From positions 1-27,646 of the forward strand of contig JAEWJB010000169.1 of NCBI GenBank assembly GCA_023386795.1: a stretch of 27,646 nucleotides of DNA, in the 5' to 3' direction. The notes under the pieces are model-generated. The model was not told the DNA's origin. It was given only the letters and a program-made list of their open reading frames with translations, and ran no database searches. Origin of the DNA: Pseudomonadota bacterium. Its GTDB lineage: Bacteria > Pseudomonadota > Gammaproteobacteria > Xanthomonadales > Xanthomonadaceae. Position numbers and translations under genes: made by a program. Shown piece after piece: positions 1 through 6,673 of this stretch (position 1 is the stretch's first letter; each line of letters starts with the position of its first letter).

Positions 1-560
1 GTGGCGGCCACCGGCGGCGCGGGCTCGGAGGACTGCGTGGGCGGTGCCGGTGACGGCGGCAGCGCCTCGGTTTCGCGGATGATGCGGTTCTCGGCACTGG
101 CGGCCGGCGCCTCGATCATCGGCTCGGCAATCGCCGCGGCAGTGTTCGGTGCATCGACCAGCGCGGAGTATTCGCGCACCAGCCTGCCCTGCCCCCAATC
201 CACTTCGATCAGGAACGACAACGCCTTCTGCGAAACCGGCGAGGCACTGGTGACGCGGATGACGGCGCGGCCACCGGCATCCTGGGTGAACTGGAACTGG
301 AGTTCGTTGACCAGGCCCTGCGGCGGCTCCAGGCCGACGCGGGCGAACGTCGCCGGCGAGGCGAGCGCGACGTGCGCGTTCTCCAGCTCGCCCGGCTCGT
401 TGGAGATGACCGGAATCTCGGCCACCAGCGGCTGCCCCGGACGCGACAGCACGCGGATGTCGCCCAGCCCGAGCGCCATCGCAGCACCGCTGCACAGCGT
501 CAGGACCAGCGCGCCGATACCTTGTAGGGGGCGCTTGGCGCCCATTCCCCTGCGTTTCAT
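1..560 (-). CDS. fimV: FimV/HubP-family polar hub protein, N-terminal part (runs off window)
   Basis: The first 186 residues of a FimV-type protein are visible; the gene continues beyond base 1. FimV (HubP in Vibrio) is an inner-membrane, peptidoglycan-binding polar landmark needed for type IV pilus and twitching function. The N-terminus has a basic start and a hydrophobic stretch ending near AAMA (residue 29), consistent with a signal peptide. The FimV N-domain follows, beginning LGLGDIRVLS and including a conserved block around 121-136 (DWGQGRLVREYSALVD). After that comes an Ala/Pro/Glu-rich linker typical of the family. The LysM and C-terminal TPR parts are not in the window. The start at 560 lacks a Shine-Dalgarno but has a TATATT box just upstream. 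A second ATG at 545 is possible. It lies downstream of asd on the same strand, as is usual in xanthomonads. Confidence 0.88.
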   Translation of the reverse strand, partial: MKRRGMGAKRPLQGIGALVLTLCSGAAMALGLGDIRVLSRPGQPLVAEIPVISNEPGELENAHVALASPATFARVGLEPPQGLVNELQFQFTQDAGGRAVIRVTSASPVSQKALSFLIEVDWGQGRLVREYSALVDAPNTAAAIAEPMIEAPAASAENRIIRETEALPPSPAPPTQSSEPAPPVAA

Positions 561-567
561 GGGCGCC

Positions 568-573
568 AATATA
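568..573 (-). promoter_or_regulatory. -10-like TATATT immediately upstream of fimV
   Basis: On the minus strand the hexamer TATATT is followed by seven bases (GGCGCCC) and then the fimV ATG, so the predicted transcription start falls at or next to the A of the start codon. There is no Shine-Dalgarno in between. This is the layout of a leaderless mRNA. I could not identify a convincing -35. Confidence 0.45.
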
Positions 574-605
574 ACGTCGCGCCGGAAGACTGGATACGGG
601 CAGGT

Positions 606-638
606 GAAGGACGCCGCGAGCCAAGGCCGGCGTCCTTC
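606..638. terminator. Hairpin between asd and fimV
   Basis: A perfect 10-bp inverted repeat, GAAGGACGCC (606-615) and GGCGTCCTTC (629-638), with a 13-nt loop lies just downstream of the asd stop codon. It has no T-tract on the minus strand. It may be a weak terminator, a processing hairpin or an mRNA 3'-end stabiliser rather than a full intrinsic terminator. Confidence 0.5.
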
Positions 639-654
639 CCGCATCGCAGCAGGC

Positions 655-1683
655 TCAACCCTGCTCGGCGGCGACCAGTTCGGCCAGTTGCACCGCGTTG
701 AGCGCAGCGCCCTTGCGGATGTTGTCCGAGACGATCCACAGGTTCAGGCCACGGGGGTGCGAGAAGTCCTCGCGGATACGGCCGACGTACACCGCATCAT
801 GGCCCGAGGCGTGCGTCACCGGCGTCGGGTAGCCACCCGCCTTGCGCTCGTCCACCACTTCCACGCCCGGCGAACGCGAGAGCAGTTCGCGCGCCGCTTC
901 CACGGTGATCTTCTCGCGGGTCTCGATGGCCACCGCCTCGGAGTGTCCATAGAACACCGGCACGCGCACCGCGGTGGGGTTCACCTTGATGTTGGCGTCG
1001 CCGAGGATCTTCTGCGTCTCCCACACCAGCTTCATTTCCTCCTTGGTGTAGCCGTTGTCCTGGAAGTCGTCGATGTGCGGGATCAGGTTGAAGGCGATCT
1101 GCACCGGGAAACGCTGCGGGTCGATCTCCTGGAAGTTCAGCAGCTGGCCGGTCTGCTTGCCCAGTTCCTCCAGCGCCGAACGGCCGCCGCCGGACACCGA
1201 CTGGTAGGTCGCCACGTTGATGCGCTCGATGCCGTACTGGCGGTGGATCGGGCCCAGCGCCACCAGCATCTGCATGGTCGAGCAGTTCGGATTGGCGATG
1301 ATGCCGCGCGGGCGGTCCTTCAGTGCTTCCGGGTTCACCTCCGACACCACCAGCGGCACGTCGTCGTCGTAACGGAAGGCCGAGGAGTTGTCGATCACCA
1401 CCGCACCGGCGGCGGCGAACTTCGGCGCGTATTCCTTCGAGACGCTGCCGCCGGCGGAGAACAGCGCGATGTCCACGCCCTTCGGGTCGAAGGTGGCCAG
1501 GTCCTGCACGGCGATCTTCTCGCCCTTGTACTCGACCGTGCCGCCTGCCGAGCGCTCGGACGCGAGGGCATGCAGCGTGCCGATGGGGAAATCGCGCTCG
1601 GCGAGGATGTTGAGCATGGTCTCGCCGACCGCGCCGGTGGCGCCGACGACGGCAACATTGAAACGACGGGTGTTCTGGTTCAT
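655..1683 (-). CDS. asd: Aspartate-semialdehyde dehydrogenase
   Basis: This enzyme reduces beta-aspartyl phosphate to aspartate semialdehyde with NADPH in the cytoplasm. It is the branch point to lysine/diaminopimelate, threonine and methionine. The protein has 342 residues, normal for the family. It shows the nucleotide-binding loop VVGATGAVG (12-20), the active-site cysteine in NPNCSTMQ (Cys134), QSVSGGG (161-167) and the RVPVFYGHSEA segment with Arg240 and His247. The ATG at 1683 gives the expected start for NADP binding. It lies between the 2-hydroxyacid dehydrogenase and fimV on the same strand, with hairpins on both sides, so it may be transcribed with aroC but buffered by the hairpins. 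Identification is secure from the motifs. Confidence 0.97.
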   Translation of the reverse strand: MNQNTRRFNVAVVGATGAVGETMLNILAERDFPIGTLHALASERSAGGTVEYKGEKIAVQDLATFDPKGVDIALFSAGGSVSKEYAPKFAAAGAVVIDNSSAFRYDDDVPLVVSEVNPEALKDRPRGIIANPNCSTMQMLVALGPIHRQYGIERINVATYQSVSGGGRSALEELGKQTGQLLNFQEIDPQRFPVQIAFNLIPHIDDFQDNGYTKEEMKLVWETQKILGDANIKVNPTAVRVPVFYGHSEAVAIETREKITVEAARELLSRSPGVEVVDERKAGGYPTPVTHASGHDAVYVGRIREDFSHPRGLNLWIVSDNIRKGAALNAVQLAELVAAEQG

Positions 1684-1741
1684 GGGTGTTGGCTCGGTGA
1701 TTCGATAAGGAAAGGAATTCGGCGCAGCATCGCTGGGTTCG

Positions 1742-1775
1742 GGGAACCTCCGGGACAGCGGACGCGGAGGTTCCC
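1742..1775. terminator. 11-bp-stem hairpin at the end of the 2-hydroxyacid dehydrogenase gene
   Basis: GGGAACCTCCG (1742-1752) and CGGAGGTTCCC (1765-1775) form a perfect 11-bp stem with a 12-nt loop. The stem touches the dehydrogenase stop codon. On the minus strand no T-tract follows; the run of T (1780-1785) lies on the opposite side. It is therefore a hairpin between dehydrogenase and asd, probably a partial terminator or an RNA-processing/stability element. Confidence 0.5.
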
Positions 1776-2830
1776 TATCGTTTTTCGGCGCCGATTTTGC
1801 CCGCGCCCACGGCCTTGCCGCCGGTTTTGCCGGCGTCGATCTGGCCCAGGTTCAGCGCGCTCGGCGGGCGGCCGGCGTCCGGCCCCTGCCCCAGCGCGGC
1901 GATCAGGTTGTCCACCGCCAGCGCGACCATGCCGCGGCGGGTCTGCAGGCTGGCGCTGCCGATATGCGGGGTCAGCACCACGTTGCGCAGCGCCAGAAGC
2001 TCCGGGCGCACGCTCGGCTCGCCCTCGTACACGTCCAGCCCCGCGGCAGCCAGGCGGCCATTGGCCAGCGCATCCGCCAGCGCGATTTCGTCGACCAGCC
2101 CGCCGCGGGCGATGTTCACCAGCGTGGCGGTGGGCTTCATCTTCGCCAGCGCGGCGGCATCGACCAAATGATGCGCGGCCGGGGTATACGGCAACACCAG
2201 CACAAGGTGGTCGGATTGCGCGAGCAGGTCATCGAAGCCGACATGGCGCGCGCCGGTCTGCGCTTCCACCGCCTCCGGCAGCCGGCTGCGGTTGTGGTAC
2301 AGCACCTTCATGCCGAAGCCGAGCGCGCCACGGCGGGCGATGCCCTGGCCGATGCGGCCCATGCCCAGGATGCCCAGCGTGCTGCCGTGGATGTCATGGC
2401 CGAGCATGGTCTTGAACGACCACTGCCGCCACTGGCCCTCGCGCAGCCAGCGCTCGGATTCGGTGATGCGCCGCGCGGCGGCCATCAGCAGGGCGAAGCC
2501 GAGGTCGGCCGTGGTCTCGGTGAGCACGTCCGGGGTGTTGCTGGCGATGATCCCGGCCGCGCTCAGCGCGTCGAGATCGAGATTGTTGTAGCCGACGCCG
2601 ACGTTGGCGACCGCCCGCAGGCTGTCGGCGCCGGCCACTTCGGCCGCGCCCACGCGCTCGTTGAGGGTGATCAGCGCGCCGTCCACGCCCGCCAGGCGCG
2701 CGGCGACATCGCCGGCCGAATGGTTCGTGACTTTCGCCGTGGCCTGCACGTCGAAATACTGCCCGAGCCGTTCGATTTCCTCGTCGAACAGCGGCTGGCT
2801 GACCCACACGCGTGGCCGCGCGTCAGCCAT
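1775..2830 (-). CDS. D-2-hydroxyacid dehydrogenase (glyoxylate/hydroxypyruvate/2-ketogluconate reductase type)
   Basis: This is an NAD(P)-dependent oxidoreductase of the D-isomer-specific 2-hydroxyacid dehydrogenase family, reducing 2-ketoacids such as glyoxylate, hydroxypyruvate or 2-ketogluconate. The exact substrate cannot be read from sequence. With the start at 2830 the protein has 351 residues. It shows the Rossmann loop GMGRIG (156-161), catalytic Arg242 in NIARGG, Glu271 in YEGEP and His289 in LTPHIGS. A longer in-frame start at 2884 would add 18 unconserved residues inside aroC, so I prefer 2830. That start overlaps the end of aroC by 8 bp and suggests translational coupling. The Lys/Gly/Ala-rich tail from about 333 is an unconserved extension. 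Confidence 0.92.
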   Translation of the reverse strand: MADARPRVWVSQPLFDEEIERLGQYFDVQATAKVTNHSAGDVAARLAGVDGALITLNERVGAAEVAGADSLRAVANVGVGYNNLDLDALSAAGIIASNTPDVLTETTADLGFALLMAAARRITESERWLREGQWRQWSFKTMLGHDIHGSTLGILGMGRIGQGIARRGALGFGMKVLYHNRSRLPEAVEAQTGARHVGFDDLLAQSDHLVLVLPYTPAAHHLVDAAALAKMKPTATLVNIARGGLVDEIALADALANGRLAAAGLDVYEGEPSVRPELLALRNVVLTPHIGSASLQTRRGMVALAVDNLIAALGQGPDAGRPPSALNLGQIDAGKTGGKAVGAGKIGAEKR

Positions 2831-3926
2831 CGAGCGTTCCGGGAATGCGCGGGGACACGTCGCCGACGTCGCCACACTGCGCACGATGTCTCAGCGCCTG
2901 GTCCATCAGCACCAGCGCCATCATGGCCTCGGCGATCGGCGTGGCGCGAATGCCCACGCACGGGTCGTGGCGGCCGGTGGTGACCACCTCGATCGGCTGG
3001 CCGTCCACGTCCACGCTCTCGCCGGGCAGGCGCAGGCTGGAGGTGGGCTTGAGCGCGATCGACGCCACGACCTGCTGGCCGGTGGAAATGCCGCCGAGGA
3101 TGCCGCCGGCATGGTTGCTGTGGAAACCCTGCGCGGAGATCAGGTCGCGATGCTCGGTGCCCTTCTGCGCGACGACGTCGAAGCCGTCACCGATCTCCAC
3201 GCCCTTGACCGCGTTGATGCTCATCAGCGCGGCGGCCAGTTCGCCGTCGAGCTTGCCGTAGATGGGTTCGCCCCAACCCGGCGGTACGCCGTCGGCGACG
3301 ACGGTGACGCGCGCGCCGACCGAGTCGCCGGACTTGCGCAGCGCATCCATGTAGCTTTCCAGTTCGTCCACCTGGGCGGCATGCGGCCAGAAGAACGGAT
3401 TTTCCTCCACCGCGTTCCAGTCGAAGCCCTGCGGCACGATCGGCCCGAGCTGCGAAAGCCAGCCGCGCACGGTCACGCCGAAACGCTGCGCCAGCCACTT
3501 CTTGGCGATCACGCCGGCGGCCACGCGCATGGTGGTTTCGCGCGCGGAAGACCGCCCGCCACCGCGCGGGTCGCGGATGCCGTACTTCTGCCAGTAGCTG
3601 TAATCGGCGTGGCCCGGACGGAACTGCCGGGCGATGTTCGCGTAATCCTTGCTGCGCTGGTCGGTGTTGCGGACCAGCAGCGCGATCGGCGTGCCGGTGG
3701 TGACGCCTTCGTACACCCCGGAGAGGATCTCCACCTCATCGGCCTCGCGGCGCGCGGACGTGTGCCGGCTCTTGCCGGTGGCGCGGCGCTGCAGGTCGTG
3801 GGTGAATTCCTCGGCGCTGATTTCCAGCCCGGGCGGGCAGCCATCGACCACGCAGCCGATCGCCGGCCCGTGCGATTCGCCGAAGGTGGTGACCGTCAGC
3901 AGCTTGCCGAAGGCGTTGGAGCTCAC
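2823..3926 (-). CDS. aroC: Chorismate synthase
   Basis: AroC converts 5-enolpyruvylshikimate-3-phosphate to chorismate with reduced FMN, the last step of the shikimate pathway, in the cytoplasm. The 367-residue protein carries the family signatures: FGESHGPAIG near the N-terminus, the basic block RRATGKSRHTSARREADEVE, RPGHADYSYWQKYG, GGGRSSARET and, near the C-terminus, GRHDPCVGIRA. The start is a GTG at 3926 (VSSNAFGKLL). It overlaps the prmB stop as GTGA, so the two are probably translationally coupled. The reading frame remains open upstream into prmB to 4484, but that part is a shadow and does not resemble AroC. Confidence 0.97.
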   Translation of the reverse strand: MSSNAFGKLLTVTTFGESHGPAIGCVVDGCPPGLEISAEEFTHDLQRRATGKSRHTSARREADEVEILSGVYEGVTTGTPIALLVRNTDQRSKDYANIARQFRPGHADYSYWQKYGIRDPRGGGRSSARETTMRVAAGVIAKKWLAQRFGVTVRGWLSQLGPIVPQGFDWNAVEENPFFWPHAAQVDELESYMDALRKSGDSVGARVTVVADGVPPGWGEPIYGKLDGELAAALMSINAVKGVEIGDGFDVVAQKGTEHRDLISAQGFHSNHAGGILGGISTGQQVVASIALKPTSSLRLPGESVDVDGQPIEVVTTGRHDPCVGIRATPIAEAMMALVLMDQALRHRAQCGDVGDVSPRIPGTLDG

Positions 3927-4852
3927 GGCCGCGATGCCGCCAGCTCGGTGATGCGGGCGCTGTGCGCGATCAGCTCGCGGCATTCGACCGCGAAGATACC
4001 CATCTGCCCGACCTTGAACTCGACCCAGGCGAAATCCACTTCCGGCAGCAGCTTCACCAGGTGCTGTTCGGATTCGCCGACCTCGCAGATCAGCAGGCCG
4101 TCTTCGGAAAGATGGATCGGCGCATCGCGCAGGATCTTCAGCACCAGGTCCAGGCCGTCGTCGCCCGCGCGCAGGCCCAGTTCCGGCTCGTAGGAGTACT
4201 CCTGCGGCAGCGCGTCGGTTTCCTCGTTGGTGACGTAGGGCGGGTTGGTCACGATCAGGTCGTAGTGCCGGCCGGTCAGCCCGGTGAACAGGTCCGACTT
4301 GAGCAGGGTGACGTTGTCGGCGTGCAGGCGCGCCTTGTTCTCGGCCGCCAGCGCGAGCGCATCGTCGCTGATGTCCACGCCGTCCACCTGCCAGTTCGGG
4401 TTGTAGTGGCCCATCGCGATGGCGATGCAGCCCGAGCCGGTGCACAGGTCCAGCGCGCGAGACACCTCGCGCCCGGCCAGCCACGGCTCGAAGCCGGCTT
4501 CGATCAGCTCGGCGATCGGCGAACGCGGCACCAGCGCGCGCGCATCGCTCTTGAAGCTCAGGCCGGCGAACCAGGCCTCGCCGGTCAGGTAGGCGGCCGG
4601 CACGCGTTCGTCGATGCGGCGCTGGAACAGCGCCAACACCTGCTCGCGCTCGGCACGCGTCAGGCGCGCGGCACCATAGGCCGGGCCAAGGTCGTGCGGC
4701 AGATGCAGGGTGTGCAGGACCAGCTGGGTCGCCTCGTCCAGCGCGTTATCGTAGCTGTGGCCGAAGGTCAGGCCGGCTTCGTTGAAACGGCTGGTGCCGT
4801 AGCGGATCAGGTCGATGATCGTGGACAGTTCGTCGGCCGCGGCGGCAGTCAT
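3923..4852 (-). CDS. prmB: Ribosomal protein uL3 (L3) glutamine N5-methyltransferase
   Basis: PrmB uses S-adenosylmethionine to methylate a glutamine side chain of ribosomal protein L3 during 50S assembly. The 309-residue product has the HemK/PrmB fold. It shows the N-terminal helical part with RVPAAYLTGEAWFAGL (83-98), SAM motif I LDLCTGSGCIAI (134-145) and the substrate-glutamine motif NPPY (203-206). PrmC is the close paralogue; the adjacent aroC and the length fit PrmB. The ATG at 4852 is preceded by a consensus TATAAT about 30 bases upstream. It heads the minus-strand run prmB-aroC-dehydrogenase-asd-fimV. Confidence 0.94.
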   Translation of the reverse strand: MTAAAADELSTIIDLIRYGTSRFNEAGLTFGHSYDNALDEATQLVLHTLHLPHDLGPAYGAARLTRAEREQVLALFQRRIDERVPAAYLTGEAWFAGLSFKSDARALVPRSPIAELIEAGFEPWLAGREVSRALDLCTGSGCIAIAMGHYNPNWQVDGVDISDDALALAAENKARLHADNVTLLKSDLFTGLTGRHYDLIVTNPPYVTNEETDALPQEYSYEPELGLRAGDDGLDLVLKILRDAPIHLSEDGLLICEVGESEQHLVKLLPEVDFAWVEFKVGQMGIFAVECRELIAHSARITELAASRP

Positions 4853-4880
4853 GGCAAAAGCAGGTGGGGAAAGGCCCCCG

Positions 4881-4886
4881 ATTATA
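4881..4886 (-). promoter_or_regulatory. -10 box (TATAAT) for prmB
   Basis: A perfect TATAAT is read on the minus strand, giving a predicted start near 4874 and a short leader before the prmB ATG at 4852. No good -35 is evident. On the plus strand TATCAT at 4900-4905 could serve the divergent SCO1 gene, leaving a GC-rich leader of about 115-125 nt; that second call is weak. Confidence 0.5.
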
Positions 4887-5029
4887 GGCGCGCGGCCGCT
4901 ATCATGAGCGTCTGTTGCAGGGGAAACTTCGGCGCGCGGGCCGCGCCGGCCCCGGGCGACGCCCGCCGGCGGCCTGACCCGCCGACCCGCGCCGGTCCGC
5001 CGGCGCCCTGGAACGAGGTGGCTGGCCGC

Positions 5030-5674
5030 ATGACCCTACGTACAACCGGCATCGTGATTGCCGCTGCCCTGGCCGCCGGCTTGGGCCTGATCGTCGCGCA
5101 GAAGGTGTTCACCGACCGCTCCTCTGCCACGACCACCGAGACCGTGGTGATGTACCCGCAATCGCGCGCCCTGCCCGATTTCAACCTGCGCCAGTCCGAC
5201 GGCACCTCGCTGGTGCCCGGCGAGCTCAAGGGGCACTGGACGCTGGTGTTCATCGGCTTTTTGTCCTGCCCGGACGTGTGCCCGACCACGCTGGCCGACC
5301 TGGCCCGCGCCCAGCAGCAGTGGGCGACGATTCCCGAAGGCCTGCGCCCGCGCGTGCTGTTCGTGTCCATCGACCCGGAACGCGACAGCCCTGCGCGCGT
5401 GGGCGAGTACGCCCACGCCTTCCACAAGGACACCCTGGCCGCCACGGCCGACGTGCCGGAACTGGAACGCTTCGCCACCGCGCTGGGCTTCGTGTTCCAG
5501 AAGGTGCCGGGCAAGCACATGGACGAGAACCCGAACGACTACAGCATGGACCACTCCGCCGGCATCGCCGTGCTCGATCCGCAGGGCCGCCTCGCCGGCC
5601 TGATCCGCCCGCCCTTCCAGCCGCAGGCCATCGCCGCGGACTTCACCCGGCTGACCCAGGCTACCGCCCCATGA
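5030..5674 (+). CDS. SCO1/SenC/PrrC-family copper chaperone
   Basis: SCO proteins are thioredoxin-fold, membrane-anchored periplasmic proteins that deliver copper to, or reduce, the CuA site of cytochrome c oxidase. The product has 214 residues: one N-terminal membrane anchor (about 7-24), then the SCO domain. It contains the copper-binding CPDVC (Cys80, Cys84) in GFLSCPDVCPTTL, VSIDPERDSP (112-121) and the third ligand His175 in YSMDHSAG. The ATG at 5030 puts the anchor right at the N-terminus. The frame is open far upstream, but that part is a shadow of prmB. The stop overlaps the psd start as ATGA (5671-5674). Confidence 0.93.
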   Translation: MTLRTTGIVIAAALAAGLGLIVAQKVFTDRSSATTTETVVMYPQSRALPDFNLRQSDGTSLVPGELKGHWTLVFIGFLSCPDVCPTTLADLARAQQQWATIPEGLRPRVLFVSIDPERDSPARVGEYAHAFHKDTLAATADVPELERFATALGFVFQKVPGKHMDENPNDYSMDHSAGIAVLDPQGRLAGLIRPPFQPQAIAADFTRLTQATAP

Positions 5675-6513
5675 ACCTCACCACCGCCCTCACCTACGTG
5701 CTGCCGCACCGCGCCCTGTCCTCGCTGGCGCGACGGCTCGCCTATTCGACGAACCCGCGCGTGAAGCAGTGGCTGATCGACACGGTGACCGAGAAATTCA
5801 ACGTCAACCTCGCCGAAGCCGCGCAGCCGGACCCGACCGCGTATCCCTCGTTCAATGCATTCTTCACCCGTGCGCTGAAGGAAGGCGCGCGCCGTGCCGA
5901 TGCGGACCCGCGCACGCTGGTGATGCCGGCCGATGGCCGCATCAGCCAGCTCGGCGCGATCGTCGACGGCCGCATCTTCCAGGCCAAGGGGCAGTCGTTC
6001 ACCGCTGCGGAACTGCTCGGCGACGAAGCCTCGGCGCTGCCGTTCCGCGAAGGCCTGTTTGCCACCGTGTACCTGTCCCCGCGCGACTACCACCGCGTGC
6101 ACATGCCGTGGACCGGCACGTTGCGCGAGACCGTGCATGTGCCGGGTCGCCTGTTCAGCGTAGGTCCGGCGGCGGTGGCCGGCGTGCCGCGGCTGTTCGC
6201 GCGCAACGAGCGGCTGGTGTGCCATTTCGACACCGACTTTGGCCCGATGGCCTCGGTGATGGTCGGCGCGCTGCTGGTCTCCGGCGTGGAGACGGTATGG
6301 AGCGGCGAGGAAATTCCCGCCTACGGCGACCGCATCACCTGCAAGGACTATCGCGGCCAGGGCATCACGCTGGAGCGCTTCGCGGAGATGGCGCGCTTCA
6401 ACTATGGCTCGACGGTGATCGTGCTGCTGCCGCCGGGCGTGGCCGAGTTCGCGCCGCAGCTGCGGGCCGAATCGCCGGTGAAGCTGGGCGAGGCGCTGGC
6501 GACGCTGCGCTGA
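5671..6513 (+). CDS. psd: Phosphatidylserine decarboxylase proenzyme
   Basis: Psd makes phosphatidylethanolamine from phosphatidylserine at the inner membrane. It is a self-cleaving pyruvoyl enzyme. The 280-residue protein matches the bacterial short form. The autoprocessing Asp88 (MPADGR), His144 (YHRVHMP) and Ser247 (GST, 246-248) are all in place, so cleavage would give a long beta and a short alpha chain carrying the pyruvoyl group. The residue before GST is Tyr rather than the Leu of the classical LGST motif. Translation is probably coupled to the SCO gene through the ATGA overlap. It is followed by a REP in the gap to the convergent transglycosylase gene. Confidence 0.96.
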   Translation: MNLTTALTYVLPHRALSSLARRLAYSTNPRVKQWLIDTVTEKFNVNLAEAAQPDPTAYPSFNAFFTRALKEGARRADADPRTLVMPADGRISQLGAIVDGRIFQAKGQSFTAAELLGDEASALPFREGLFATVYLSPRDYHRVHMPWTGTLRETVHVPGRLFSVGPAAVAGVPRLFARNERLVCHFDTDFGPMASVMVGALLVSGVETVWSGEEIPAYGDRITCKDYRGQGITLERFAEMARFNYGSTVIVLLPPGVAEFAPQLRAESPVKLGEALATLR

Positions 6514-6579
6514 GGGATATGGCGCGCGGCGCACCAAGGCTGCCGCGCACCGCCTCCCCGGTTACTGCGCTCCCCTTCT

Positions 6580-6624
6580 GTAGGAGCGGCTTCAGCCGCG
6601 ACCGAGGGATCGTGCAGTCGCGGC
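6580..6624 (+). repeat. GTAG-type REP palindrome with flanking hairpin
   Basis: The element begins GTAGGAGCGGCTTCAGCCGC and runs on to GACC (6580-6603), an imperfect palindrome of the REP type common in Xanthomonadaceae and Pseudomonas. A second complementary segment GTCGCGGC (6617-6624) can pair with GCCGCGAC (6595-6602), giving an alternative stem. It lies between convergent psd and the transglycosylase gene. A second copy in opposite orientation is at 13318-13360. The surrounding 160 bp hold nothing else I recognise. Confidence 0.85.
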
Positions 6625-6673
6625 AAAGCTCAAGGACCAACATCCGCCAGGCAAGGCACCCGGCCGAGCGCCG

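Noticed and set aside
1..2415. An 804-codon plus-strand open frame across fimV, asd and the dehydrogenase
   Set aside because: It is a shadow of three well-supported minus-strand genes and is composed of low-complexity Arg/Ala/His residues.
3927..4484. In-frame upstream extension of aroC
   Set aside because: It overlaps prmB in another frame and does not resemble chorismate synthase; the GTG at 3926 gives the family N-terminus.
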